The notes under the pieces were generated by a model. The model did not search any database. It was not told where the DNA came from and was given only the letters and a program-made list of their open reading frames with translations. 64,000 nucleotides of DNA from contig NZ_CP041983.1 in the NCBI RefSeq assembly GCF_014522325.1, positions 1,426,001 to 1,490,000 on the forward strand, read 5' to 3'. This stretch comes from Lactobacillus sp. PV012 (GTDB lineage Bacteria > Bacillota > Bacilli > Lactobacillales > Lactobacillaceae). Every line of letters starts with the position of its first letter. Within the stretch, counting starts at the first letter, position 1. The position numbers were made by a program, and so were the translations under genes. Below are positions 54,847 through 63,797 of this stretch, in pieces.

Positions 54847-55659
54847 TTACACTAATTTTTTTCGAATCTTTCCAGAAATCCAATCGATTAGAATTACCAT
54901 TACAATAATTCCTAATAAAATGATCCCTACTCTGTTCCATTCGCGATATTGAATAGCGATGATTAATGGATATCCAATACCACCTGCACCAACCAAACCT
55001 AGGATTGAAGCTGAACGTACCGAAACATCAAAACGATAAAGCGTAGTCGAAATTAACGCTGGCATTAAATTAGGCATCGTAGCAAACATTGTGATATTAA
55101 AACGTGATCCCCCAGCTGCTACTATCGCTTCATTGACATCCTTTTCTAAACTTTCAATTGACTCTGAATATAGTTTAGCTAGCATTCCAATTGAGTGAAA
55201 TCCAAGTGCAAATACACCCGCTGGGGCTCCAGGGCCAACTGCTTTAATAAACATCAATGCTAGAACAATTTCAGGGAAGGCTCTAATAATTGCTAAGATA
55301 GTTTTTCCTGTTCTAGAAACATACCACTTCTTATGTTTCCCAGTTGCGGCCCAAAATGCAAGAGGAAGGGAAATAAACGCTGAAATAAATGTTCCTAAAA
55401 ATGCAATACATAATGTATCCCATAGTTGTGAAATTAAGTCTTCTCCCGTACCGTTATAAACATATGACCAGTCGGGATGAATAATTCCATCAAAAATTGC
55501 ACCTGTAATTTGCCCAGCTGTAGGTTTGATGCCAGAAAAATCTAACCCCGTGCATGACCAAACAACTAGTAATGCTACAATAATTCCAATGCACCAATTA
55601 ATTATCTTCTTTTTATTTCCAGTATTTTGTGGGGGTAATTTTTTTACTGCATTATCCAT
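54847..55659 (-). CDS. phnE: Phosphonate-type ABC transporter permease, second PhnE
   Basis: This 270-residue permease has about six helices. The inner-membrane EAA-like loop is seen around EAIVAAGGSRFNITMFATMPNLMPAL (about 188-213), and GLVGAGGIGYPLI near the C-terminus. It is the last gene of phnD-phnC-phnE-phnE; the start overlaps the previous stop by one base. It should heterodimerise with the other PhnE. No C-P lyase gene is in the window, so the imported compound could be a phosphonate, phosphite or phosphate ester. Confidence 0.9.
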   Translation of the reverse strand: MDNAVKKLPPQNTGNKKKIINWCIGIIVALLVVWSCTGLDFSGIKPTAGQITGAIFDGIIHPDWSYVYNGTGEDLISQLWDTLCIAFLGTFISAFISLPLAFWAATGKHKKWYVSRTGKTILAIIRAFPEIVLALMFIKAVGPGAPAGVFALGFHSIGMLAKLYSESIESLEKDVNEAIVAAGGSRFNITMFATMPNLMPALISTTLYRFDVSVRSASILGLVGAGGIGYPLIIAIQYREWNRVGIILLGIIVMVILIDWISGKIRKKLV

Positions 55660-56450
55660 TATTTCATCAATGCCTCCCTAAATTTACTTGAAATATAGTC
55701 AATTATTAACACTACAATAATAATCACAAAAATGATTAACCCAGTCTTTTCATACTCAAATACTTGAAGTGTCTGCTGTAAGTAAAGTCCGATACCACCT
55801 GCACCAATATAACCAAGTACTGTTGATGCACGAACGTTAATTTCAAAAGCGTAGAGAACATCTGAAATAAAATAAGTCATAATTTGTGGCAATACCGCAT
55901 AATGAATAACTTGAATTTTACTCGCTCCACTAGCTGTTAAGGCCTCAATTGGGCCAGGATCAATGGTTTCAACAGATTCATAAAATAGTTTTACTACAAT
56001 TCCAAAAGTGAACACTGACAGTGCCATAATACCAGCGATTGGTCCAATCCCCACAATTGCTACAAAAATCGCACCCAATAACAAATCTGGAATTGTGCGA
56101 ATTACATTCATAATTAAACGCAAGATTCCAGTTACCGCTTTATTTTTAACAATATTTCTTGCAATTAATAAACCATAAATAAATGAAATTACTGATCCAA
56201 TAAATGTTCCTAAGATTGCCATCTTCAAAGTTTCAATTAACTTAGGAATTGCTAAGGTTGCATAAGACCAATCAGGATGGAACATTTGAACCAAAATTTC
56301 TGAAAAATTATCAAAATTATTTGGATCAAATAACTCACTAATATGTGCCCCTGTATCTCCAATTGACACTACACACCCAACTATTAGCACTAGAATCCAA
56401 ACAATCGTCCAGGTCTTTAACTTTTGTTTAGGTAACTTTTCCTTATTCAT
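55659..56450 (-). CDS. phnE: Phosphonate-type ABC transporter permease, first PhnE
   Basis: This 263-residue permease with about six helices has an EAA-like loop, [25 protein letters not shown] (about 166-190), and the C-terminal [13 protein letters not shown] typical of PhnE. It overlaps the phnC stop by 8 bases (ATGAATAA), so translation is coupled. Confidence 0.9.
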   Translation of the reverse strand: MNKEKLPKQKLKTWTIVWILVLIVGCVVSIGDTGAHISELFDPNNFDNFSEILVQMFHPDWSYATLAIPKLIETLKMAILGTFIGSVISFIYGLLIARNIVKNKAVTGILRLIMNVIRTIPDLLLGAIFVAIVGIGPIAGIMALSVFTFGIVVKLFYESVETIDPGPIEALTASGASKIQVIHYAVLPQIMTYFISDVLYAFEINVRASTVLGYIGAGGIGLYLQQTLQVFEYEKTGLIIFVIIIVVLIIDYISSKFREALMK

Positions 56451-57216
56451 TTACTTCCTCCAACTTTTGTCCTTGATATATTTGATCAAAAATTGAATCA
56501 GGTGTTTCACTCATCTTTCCATCATAGACAATCTCGCCTGCATGTACCCCAATTACACGATCCCCAAATTCTTTAGCCAATTCAACACTATGGAGATTGG
56601 CTAACACAGTCATCCCATACTCTTGATTTAGCATTTTTAAATCATGCATAACATGGTGAGAAGTTTGTGGATCAAGTGAGGCTGTTGGTTCATCAGCCAA
56701 GATAATTTTAGGATCTTGTGTCAAGACTCTGGCAATTGCTACACGTTGCTGCTGTCCACCAGATAGCTTATCTGCTCGTACATAAATTTTTTCTCCAAGA
56801 TTTACTCTTTGTAATGCTTCATAGGCTCTTAATTTATCTTCCTTTGTAAATAAATTAAAAGTAGTCTTCCACGTTGGATAATATGCTACTCTCCCAGTTA
56901 ACACATTTCTTAAAACGCTGGAACGTTTTACTAGATTAAAATTTTGAAAAATCATACCAATATCACGTCTAATCAGGCGCAACTGCTTTCCACTTGCCTT
57001 AGTAATAGATTTACCATCAATTTCAATGTCGCCTTCACTAATATCTTGCAAACGATTAATGGAGCGTAATAGTGTCGACTTCCCTGCTCCCGATAAACCA
57101 ACTATTACTACAAATTCACCCTTATTAATTGTTAAATTAATGTCCTTTAGGCCAACTGTACCATTAGGATAGACTTTTTTAACATTTCTTAATTGAATCA
57201 TTGGTTGATTTTTCAT
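56443..57216 (-). CDS. phnC: Phosphonate-type ABC transporter ATPase
   Basis: This 257-residue ATPase has Walker [10 protein letters not shown] (about 39-47), the PhnC-specific long insert ([23 protein letters not shown]), signature LSGGQQQR and Walker [14 protein letters not shown]. It lies 23 bases after phnD. Confidence 0.93.
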   Translation of the reverse strand: MKNQPMIQLRNVKKVYPNGTVGLKDINLTINKGEFVVIVGLSGAGKSTLLRSINRLQDISEGDIEIDGKSITKASGKQLRLIRRDIGMIFQNFNLVKRSSVLRNVLTGRVAYYPTWKTTFNLFTKEDKLRAYEALQRVNLGEKIYVRADKLSGGQQQRVAIARVLTQDPKIILADEPTASLDPQTSHHVMHDLKMLNQEYGMTVLANLHSVELAKEFGDRVIGVHAGEIVYDGKMSETPDSIFDQIYQGQKLEEVNE

Positions 57217-57239
57217 TTATCTACTCCTTAACTTAATAA

Positions 57240-58169
57240 TTAATTTTTCATATTTGAAATAACTTTATTATAGTCACGTACTACATTGAAATCGGCATCT
57301 TTTGTAGGAACATAAGCTTCATGACTATAGATTGATTCGATTAATGCTTTACCCTTCTTAGATTTTGAAATATTAACCATTGCCTTCATCAATTTTTTAC
57401 GAAAACTTTGTGACATATCTGGTCTAACTGCAATTACGTCATTAGGTATTTCTCTTGTAAAGTAAATTGGTACAACTTCTTTTTTAATATTTGGTTGATC
57501 TTTAAGTACAGAATTTCTTGCATCCCCAAATACAAATGCTGCATCAGTATCACCATTCAAAACGTTTAAGACAGCTTCATCTTGTCCAGTAACAGTTACT
57601 AATTTACTATCTTTAGGGATGTTTAATCCTTTTTTATAAAGCTCTGCAATTGGAAAGACATATCCAGCAGATGACGTTGGATTCTGAACTGAGATGCTTT
57701 TTCCTTTTAAATCTTTCCACGATTTAATTTTTGATCCCTTTTTAACAAGAATTTCTGAAGTATAAGATCTTGTTAATGCCTTGGTCCAATTTCCATCTGG
57801 TTTCGTTACAGAAAAGCGCTCTGCTTGCAATAAAACGTCTGCTGCATGAAGTTTATCATGAGCTAGAACATAACCGTTAGGTGGTAAAAATCCTGCATCA
57901 ATTTTTTTAGACTTCATTGCTTCGACTACAGTGGTATAGTCTGTCGACATTGTTACATGAACTGGTATTCCCAATTCTTTAGATAGCAATCCTTCTAAAG
58001 GCTTAGCTCTTCCCTCCAATTTATCAGCTGCCTGACTTGGGACAAATTGAATTTGAAGCTCTTTGGGAGTATAAGATTTAGTCTTTTCTTTATGATTTCC
58101 ACAAGCAGTCATTACTGTAGTGATTAGTACTAAACCAATCATTACAATAATTTTCTTTAACCCTCTCAT
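57240..58169 (-). CDS. phnD: Phosphonate-type ABC transporter binding lipoprotein
   Basis: This 309-residue lipoprotein has a signal peptide with lipobox (VMTAC, Cys23) anchoring it outside the membrane. The PhnD fold follows: FVPSQAADKLEGRAKPL, VEAMKSKKIDAGFLPPNGY, and the ligand loop QNPTSSAGYVFPIAEL (about 160-175). CGGAGG precedes the ATG. Its leader of about 235 bases contains a short ORF and an intrinsic terminator, so expression is probably controlled by attenuation. Confidence 0.93.
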   Translation of the reverse strand: MRGLKKIIVMIGLVLITTVMTACGNHKEKTKSYTPKELQIQFVPSQAADKLEGRAKPLEGLLSKELGIPVHVTMSTDYTTVVEAMKSKKIDAGFLPPNGYVLAHDKLHAADVLLQAERFSVTKPDGNWTKALTRSYTSEILVKKGSKIKSWKDLKGKSISVQNPTSSAGYVFPIAELYKKGLNIPKDSKLVTVTGQDEAVLNVLNGDTDAAFVFGDARNSVLKDQPNIKKEVVPIYFTREIPNDVIAVRPDMSQSFRKKLMKAMVNISKSKKGKALIESIYSHEAYVPTKDADFNVVRDYNKVISNMKN

Positions 58170-58194
58170 TTAAATCCTCCGAAACTTAGCATTA

Positions 58195-58371
58195 CTAAAT
58201 AAATGATAGAAAAAAAGACTTAAAAGAGACACCGGATAATGTTTCTAATAAGTCTTTTATGCGAACAGCAAAATATAAAAGTATAATTTTTAAAGAAGGC
58301 ACAGATGAGAATGAGTCGTCAAAAACGCATACGTTAGATCTTTTAAGTTGTGATCTAGCTGGCTGACGCAT
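58195..58371 (-). CDS. 58-codon leader ORF upstream of phnD
   Basis: Reading minus from ATG 58371 gives 58 residues beginning MRQPARSQLKRSNVCVF and ending SFFLSFI, stopping 25 bases before phnD. The ribosome site is perfect (AAGGAGGT, about 10 bases before the ATG), stronger than that of phnD. The first 20 codons are basic and overlap RNA pairing (TAGATC with GATCTA; CGTCA with TGACG). The last third spans the intrinsic terminator at 58210-58258, so a translating ribosome would melt it. The peptide has a hydrophobic patch (LKIILLYFAV). I do not recognise it; it may be a real small protein or only a regulatory ORF. Confidence 0.5.
   Translation of the reverse strand: MRQPARSQLKRSNVCVFDDSFSSVPSLKIILLYFAVRIKDLLETLSGVSFKSFFLSFI
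58210..58258 (-). terminator. Intrinsic terminator (attenuator) in the phnD leader
   Basis: On the minus strand AAAAGACTTATTAGAAACA (58258-58240) pairs, with two mismatches, with TGTCTCTTTTAAGTCTTTT (58231-58213), followed by a run of T's to 58210. It lies within the leader ORF, 41 bases before phnD. Confidence 0.75.
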
Positions 58372-58411
58372 TGTTTAATACCTCCTTAACAAATTTACTT
58401 TCACTTTTGTT

Positions 58412-58439
58412 GTATTATATAGTACTAAATATTTGACAA
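58412..58439 (-). promoter_or_regulatory. Promoter of the phnD leader
   Basis: On the minus strand TTGTCA (58439-58434), 16 bases, then TAATAC (58417-58412), which overlaps a TATAAT shifted by two bases. The transcript would start near 58405 and include the AAGGAGGT of the leader ORF. Confidence 0.5.
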
Positions 58440-58547
58440 TTTGAAAATATATATTTCTAAATTTAACCCGATTTTTTTATTGGTACCAACCAATTCTAAA
58501 TGAAAAGATCACTGAATAATAAAATTCAATGATCTTAATTTAGGTTA
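58440..58547. other. Remaining intergenic sequence before the phn leader
   Basis: AT-rich. On the minus strand the 3' flank of the secreted-protein gene holds a weak hairpin (58510-58540: ATCACTGAAT with ATTCAATGAT) that may be its terminator. Nothing else is seen. Confidence 0.45.
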
Positions 58548-59366
58548 TTATTTTTTTCTAAACACTGGTTTTAAATCTTTGACATCACTTGCGCTTACCC
58601 AAAAGTTTGCAGACTTGTTTTTAACATGGTAGTAAATCTTTTTACCATTTTTTACTGGTGTTTCTAATTTAAAACTTTTTGCTTTAATCTTATATTTATT
58701 CTTCTTGAAAGTATAAGTTGCTTTAGTAGACTTCTTGGTACTTCTAGTTTTTCTATATAGGGTGTAGTAATAGGAAGATTTTTTGCTACTTTTCTTTTTA
58801 GCAGTATAGTAAAGAAATCTCTTTTTCAAATCTGCTTGTTTAGCTTCTTCTTTTTGAAGTTTTTCCTTATACTCTTTTTGAGCATTATTTAAATTAGTTT
58901 GAATGTTAGCAGAATACTCATCTCTTGTTGGAATAGAAGTAGATGCATTTACTTCATCTGCCAAAATAAAAATCCCGTATTCTTTTCCAGCAATTGTTTT
59001 TCTTTCTATAAAGTATCCCTTTACAGGTTGGTTGTTTTCTTTACTGGTAAATTCATAAGAATATTGAACCTTAATGGTTTCACCAGCTTTATAGTCACTT
59101 TTTTCTGGTGTAACAGCATTTGCTGAATCAACTTTTAAAATAACTGGATTATTTTCTTTAACTGTCACATTCACAGTAGAAAAAATAGGTTCAAAATGGA
59201 TTGTGCCTTTTTCATCTTTAGTAATGTTAACAGTTTTATCTGTTGAAGTACCAATTATCGTATTAGCTGCTTTAACAATGTTAGGTGTCATACTGATTCC
59301 AGTCCCGATTAAAAGAGCAGTCGAAACTTCAGCCAAAATTTTAACAAAATTATTTTTTTTCATCAT
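58548..59366 (-). CDS. Secreted protein with SLAP-like C-terminal region, unknown function
   Basis: This 272-residue protein has a signal peptide (VSTALLIGTGISM, cut near VKAA, about residue 34). A beta-rich domain follows (about 35-145), then a coiled-coil Gln/Lys/Glu segment (about 150-180) and a Lys/Ser/Tyr-rich basic region. The final 50 residues (KKNKYKIKAKSFKL, KIYYHVKNKSANFWVSASDVK) resemble the SLAP/SH3-like wall-binding repeats of Lactobacillus surface proteins. GGAG precedes two adjacent ATGs. The function is unknown. Confidence 0.7.
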   Translation of the reverse strand: MMKKNNFVKILAEVSTALLIGTGISMTPNIVKAANTIIGTSTDKTVNITKDEKGTIHFEPIFSTVNVTVKENNPVILKVDSANAVTPEKSDYKAGETIKVQYSYEFTSKENNQPVKGYFIERKTIAGKEYGIFILADEVNASTSIPTRDEYSANIQTNLNNAQKEYKEKLQKEEAKQADLKKRFLYYTAKKKSSKKSSYYYTLYRKTRSTKKSTKATYTFKKNKYKIKAKSFKLETPVKNGKKIYYHVKNKSANFWVSASDVKDLKPVFRKK

Positions 59367-59507
59367 TTTCTCCGAATATTATATTAAATCATTAACCTTA
59401 AATATCATAACACATGTTACCTTTATTCAACTAGCTTCTTTTCTTTTATCCTTCACTTTGTGGTAGCATATTAAGTAAAGAAACTTTAGAAAGAATTGAT
59501 AATTATC

Positions 59508-60212
59508 ATGAGTGAAGATTTATATGCAGATAACCCTGAAGATTTAAATATTGGGATCGTTTTACAATACCATATTAACTGGGAAGGTAAGATCGACAGC
59601 GATACCTTGATCAAAAAAGCTCGGAATAATGGTTTTCGTGGTGTAAGTGTTCGTAACGCTACTAAGGAACAAATTACTAGTTTACAAAAAGCCTGTGAAA
59701 AATATAGCATTAAGTTTTGTCAATCACGTCCTGCTTTACGCCTTTACGATGCTGATGACATCACCAAAATTATTATTGCTCGTTTTGAAAAACGCAATGC
59801 TTATTTTGAAGTGGACTTAACTAAAGAAGGACATTTAACTTCTGAAGACAGTGACCTTTTACTTCACTTGCGTAACTGGCTTGATTCGTTTGGACATGCT
59901 TTTTACGAAGCACGACCTGAAAAAAATATTACTAGTAATCCTCATGCTTATATTTTTAAAAATGCAATTGCACCTTACCAGATTTATATTTTTATTCATC
60001 AACCTCTTCCAGAAACTATTACATTAGTTGGAATGCCCGAAATAAAACGTGCTATGTGGATTGATAGTCGCACTGAAATTGATTTTAACCAAAACAAAGA
60101 TCAAGTAACTCTTGAACTTAAGCGTAACGATGAAGATAAAAAGTTCAACATCTACGGCATTCGTTTTGAAGCGCACCGACCTGAGGATGACTTAGGTCCT
60201 ACTAAATATTAA
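59508..60212 (+). CDS. Conserved cytoplasmic protein, function unknown
   Basis: This 234-residue soluble protein begins MSEDLYADNPEDLNIG; an in-frame TTG 12 bases earlier is less likely. It alternates charged and hydrophobic beta strands and ends IYGIRFEAHRPEDDLGPTKY. The phrase MWIDSRTEIDF recalls sugar-hydrolase accessory regions, but no catalytic motif is secure. It is convergent with the glycerophosphodiesterase gene, and the two stop codons overlap by four bases, with no terminator between. Confidence 0.65.
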   Translation: MSEDLYADNPEDLNIGIVLQYHINWEGKIDSDTLIKKARNNGFRGVSVRNATKEQITSLQKACEKYSIKFCQSRPALRLYDADDITKIIIARFEKRNAYFEVDLTKEGHLTSEDSDLLLHLRNWLDSFGHAFYEARPEKNITSNPHAYIFKNAIAPYQIYIFIHQPLPETITLVGMPEIKRAMWIDSRTEIDFNQNKDQVTLELKRNDEDKKFNIYGIRFEAHRPEDDLGPTKY

Positions 60213-61963
60213 CTAGAAAATACTAAAACATAATTTGTCAGTTGCGTCGCATAGCTATTTGCTTGATTAAATTTTTTAATAGTTTGTCTAGTTTTTTCAA
60301 TGTCATCTGTAATTATTCCATTTACATGGTAGTACATCATCTTTTTCATAATCTTAGAATTATTTACTGTCCAAGCATAAACAACTTTCTTCTGTAAATG
60401 CGCCTGCCAAACAAAGCTATTATTCAAAGTGGAGTATTCCATGGCATAGCCATCAGCTAAACTATGAGGGTAAGTAAAATTATAAGGCTGGATATAGATT
60501 AAAAATAATCTTGGATTAAGCTGATGTAGCTCTTCAATTACATGGTAATCAAGCGACTGAACTTGATAATTTTTACTCAAAATTAATTTTCCATATTTTT
60601 TATTAAATCGCTTTAACATCCCTGAAGAATCCTTTGGGGTTGTTTTTATTTCAAGCAAAAGTTTCTGATGCAATTTTTGCGCTTCTTTTATATACTCATC
60701 AAAACTAGCAATTTTCCCCTGATAACCATTTTCTGTAATTGTTATCTTTTGTAATTGACGCAAAGTTAAATCATGGGGAGATAAATTTTTACCTGCTAAT
60801 TTTTTTAAATTTTCATCATGCAGTACTACAAACTTTTTATCAGCAGTTTCATGAAGATCAATTTCAACATAATCAGGTTTTAACGAGGATGTTTTCTTTA
60901 AAGCGGTTATCGTATTTTGGATGCCATTTTTATCACTAACCCCTCGATGTGAAATAATCAATGGCTTCTCAAACTTGATTTCTCTAAGATAAAAACTATT
61001 GTTCAAAAAAATTAATCCTGCTTCTACTAGTAAAAGGGCTCCTAAAAAGTATTTCCTATTACGCTGAAAACTAACTTTTCTACTATCTTTTTTCTCGTTA
61101 TCTGTTTTATTCAACAACATCAAACTGCTCACGACAAAACTATAGCTAATTCCCACAAAGGCGATCATCTGAATTAATACTAAATTAACCTGTGCAAATC
61201 CAAAGGAAAAATTTCTTGGCAATAAGTCTACTCCAGTTTGAAAGGCAATGATTGCTCCATAGCCAATTGCCGTAGTAATACCAGCAAATATTTCTATTAA
61301 AAATAATTGCTTAATTATTCTTAACCCATTTTTTCTCCTAGTCCATTCCCAGCTTTTTTTACGTGCTTCTTTTGCAGATAAATTCTTATTAATCATTAAC
61401 GGCAGAATAAAAATACTGCGAAATCCCAAATATAAAATTAGTAAATAGCTGCTTACTAAAAGCATAAAAAGTATCCCATTTCTTGTCATATAATCCATAA
61501 TAAATTGTGGTAAATGGATCTTTGCCAATAATGGCGTCCGATAGACAAGATCTGCAAATGGAACAATTAAGAGAAAATAGATTATCAAATAAACCAAAGA
61601 ACTTATTTTTACTTTTGTAAGTACTCCTTTAGTTCGAAAAATAGTTTTCCTTAGTCTAAACCCCTGTTTATTAATTTCCTCTATTCCTATCATCAAATAA
61701 CTAAATTCACCATAAATTACAATAATTATTGCTACCAATTCTACCAGCAATAATAAACACACCAAGGGATGAGTAGTTAACAAGATAACAATATTTTGAT
61801 AAGAAATGAAGGGAACTTTTCCCGCTTGTAAAATAAATGTTGTTAAGAATCGAAAAAATGGAATTAGGATTAACTCTAAAAATAGACTCACACTCAACAA
61901 TAGACCAATATACTGCCAAAAATTTTGAAAAAATTTCCTAGTCCATAATTTTACTTCTTTCAA
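60209..61963 (-). CDS. Membrane glycerophosphodiester phosphodiesterase
   Basis: This 584-residue protein has an N-terminal eight-helix region (about 1-320, GPDPase_memb type) fused to an extracellular GDPD domain (about 335-575). Catalytic landmarks are SHRG (about 339), the VEIDLHETADKKFVVLHDE metal/His segment and LLLEIKT. It likely releases glycerol-3-phosphate from glycerophosphodiesters, perhaps lipoteichoic-acid material, outside the membrane. The start is TTG at 61963, with GGGTGA inside the last codons of the upstream gene. Confidence 0.92.
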   Translation of the reverse strand: MKEVKLWTRKFFQNFWQYIGLLLSVSLFLELILIPFFRFLTTFILQAGKVPFISYQNIVILLTTHPLVCLLLLVELVAIIIVIYGEFSYLMIGIEEINKQGFRLRKTIFRTKGVLTKVKISSLVYLIIYFLLIVPFADLVYRTPLLAKIHLPQFIMDYMTRNGILFMLLVSSYLLILYLGFRSIFILPLMINKNLSAKEARKKSWEWTRRKNGLRIIKQLFLIEIFAGITTAIGYGAIIAFQTGVDLLPRNFSFGFAQVNLVLIQMIAFVGISYSFVVSSLMLLNKTDNEKKDSRKVSFQRNRKYFLGALLLVEAGLIFLNNSFYLREIKFEKPLIISHRGVSDKNGIQNTITALKKTSSLKPDYVEIDLHETADKKFVVLHDENLKKLAGKNLSPHDLTLRQLQKITITENGYQGKIASFDEYIKEAQKLHQKLLLEIKTTPKDSSGMLKRFNKKYGKLILSKNYQVQSLDYHVIEELHQLNPRLFLIYIQPYNFTYPHSLADGYAMEYSTLNNSFVWQAHLQKKVVYAWTVNNSKIMKKMMYYHVNGIITDDIEKTRQTIKKFNQANSYATQLTNYVLVFSS

Positions 61964-61966
61964 TTT

Positions 61967-62758
61967 TTATTCACCCATTTTTTCTAATGCAAATTCATTT
62001 AATTTTTTAACTTCTTGTTTTAAAGTCTCATTATCATTACATTGAGAAAGTTTATAGCCTACAAAATAAGGTGAGGCATAGAAACGTGGAATTATTTTAC
62101 AGCAGAATCCTTCACCTTCAAAGCGTGGATAGAAAAAGAGATTATAAGAATCTGTTCGTCCGTTATACATTTTTTCTAGGACATATTGCGCACTGATTTG
62201 GATCCAATCAGCCCACAGATCAGTTTCCCCATTATCTAAAATATTTACATTAATCTCTTGATAACCTTGAATTGGGTGCGTAGAAAAATTCACTTCAATA
62301 TTTTCTTTTTTCAATACTGTAATGCCTTCAAAATTATTAGCCTGAATATATTTATATCCATCTTCTTTTTCTAAGCCGACAATTTGCATATGGGGGTGAA
62401 TTAAGGAGCCACTAGATTTAGGACCATAATTTTTATACCATAATACACTTTGAAACCGTTCAGTCTTTTCTGTTTCCCAATAACAATCGCGTGCAAAAGC
62501 AATTAACTTTCTATTTTTATTTTTATCATAAGTCGTTATATCGCCATTATGATCATCTGATTCTATTAATACAGTTTGTAAAGTATCAGTCAAAGTAGGA
62601 TAACGATTGTGGAGCCAAATCATTTCTTCTTTTTGCTTATAAATATCCGTCAAGTGCTCCACGTCACAAAATGGACAAACGTTGTTCTTGTCCTTTCTAA
62701 ATGTCGATGGTTTATTTTTGGCAATTTTTAATTTAAAAATTAGAGGATTATTTTTCAT
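61967..62758 (-). CDS. DUF4931 / GalT-like HIT-superfamily protein
   Basis: This 263-residue protein of the DUF4931 family resembles galactose-1-phosphate uridylyltransferase. It has the zinc motif CPFC (residues about 28-31) and the HIT-like active-site stretch SSGSLIHPHMQIVGLE (about 133-148) with the nucleophile His in HPHMQ. The ATG at 62758 follows AAAGGA and is preferred over an upstream TTG. It lies just upstream of the glycerophosphodiesterase gene and is translationally close. The substrate is unknown; a nucleotidyl transfer or hydrolysis is likely. Confidence 0.82.
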   Translation of the reverse strand: MKNNPLIFKLKIAKNKPSTFRKDKNNVCPFCDVEHLTDIYKQKEEMIWLHNRYPTLTDTLQTVLIESDDHNGDITTYDKNKNRKLIAFARDCYWETEKTERFQSVLWYKNYGPKSSGSLIHPHMQIVGLEKEDGYKYIQANNFEGITVLKKENIEVNFSTHPIQGYQEINVNILDNGETDLWADWIQISAQYVLEKMYNGRTDSYNLFFYPRFEGEGFCCKIIPRFYASPYFVGYKLSQCNDNETLKQEVKKLNEFALEKMGE

Positions 62759-62806
62759 AATTTTCCTTTCAAACAAAAAGTAGATAGTTTCCTATCCACT
62801 TATTAC

Positions 62807-63688
62807 TTAATTAGCAAATTTATCTTGTGTCTTACTACGAAAAAGTGCAATCACAAATACTAAAATTCCGCATCCAATTGCAATGTAGGCCATGTATCCA
62901 ACGCTGAAAGCTTGATGAACCTGCGCCTGGTTAAGTTGGTTATTTGCTGCAAAAACATTTGCCCAATGATAAATTAAAAAAGGTGTTAATGCAAAACAAA
63001 TCATTGAAATTGCTGAACTAATCAATAACGCTCTTCTCGAATATGGTTCTCTAAAAAATTGTGCTAAAACACAAATAGCTGGTGCTACCATCAATACAAA
63101 CATCCAAATCATAATTGCGCGGCCACCCGGATCATTCATAAACTGAGCACTATTTGTTGCATAACGGTAAGTTCCCCAAAGCGATCCACCTAGTAGTTGA
63201 TTTAATGTTGAAAGAATGTTTGCCCCCTGAGCAGCATAAGCATTATTTGTTCGAGCTGCTGCTCCCTGAATTAAGTTCAAAGAATCTTGTGAGCCAATAA
63301 CTTGAAAATTAATAGTTATTACTTGGCGCATATATGTGGCTAAAAACATTAATAATGAGCCACCCAACTGAAGTGCTTTTAATAAATTTAGTGTTCTTGA
63401 CCCACCTAATTTAAATTCAAGACTAAAAATTCTCTGCGGATGTTTACTGAGTACAATAATCAAAATCCCAACAATAAATAAAACTCCTAAAATCGCTAAC
63501 CCAAACCACCACTTTGCCATTATAAATAAAAGCGCCAATACAATGAACGCAACTGTTACATAAGGTCGATCTAAGCAAATATCCCAAATATTTAACTTAC
63601 CTTGACGCTCTACTTGCTTGCGATATTCTTCTCTGGTAGGGATTTTTTTAGAATGCGGAGTTTTTGAATTTGCCATGTTCTTACTCAC
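62807..63688 (-). CDS. Multi-pass membrane protein, function unknown
   Basis: This 293-residue protein has a basic cytoplasmic N-terminus (NSKTPHSKKIPTREEYRKQ) and about seven helices. An outside loop of about 70 residues (about 125-195, rich in Asn/Ala/Gln) sits between helices 3 and 4. I do not recognise the family. The start is GTG 63688 or ATG 63676. It lies upstream of the DUF4931 gene and is divergent from an MFS gene. Confidence 0.65.
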   Translation of the reverse strand: MSKNMANSKTPHSKKIPTREEYRKQVERQGKLNIWDICLDRPYVTVAFIVLALLFIMAKWWFGLAILGVLFIVGILIIVLSKHPQRIFSLEFKLGGSRTLNLLKALQLGGSLLMFLATYMRQVITINFQVIGSQDSLNLIQGAAARTNNAYAAQGANILSTLNQLLGGSLWGTYRYATNSAQFMNDPGGRAIMIWMFVLMVAPAICVLAQFFREPYSRRALLISSAISMICFALTPFLIYHWANVFAANNQLNQAQVHQAFSVGYMAYIAIGCGILVFVIALFRSKTQDKFAN

Positions 63689-63769
63689 TTTCTGATTTCT
63701 TTCGTCTTTATCTTAGCAAACTCCATACCAATAGACTATTACAAAAGTTAAAAATTTGTGTAATTTTTT

Positions 63770-63785
63770 GTGATAAAATAATCAC
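63770..63785. promoter_or_regulatory. Palindrome over the MFS gene -10 box
   Basis: GTGAT-N6-ATCAC (63770-63785) surrounds a likely extended -10 (TGATAAAAT) of the plus-strand MFS gene. It could be a repressor operator. Confidence 0.4.
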
Positions 63786-63797
63786 CGAATATTATTA

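Noticed and set aside
54847..58169. Full phosphonate degradation locus
   Set aside because: Only transport genes are present. No phnG-M, phnX or phosphite dehydrogenase gene was seen, so the substrate is left open.
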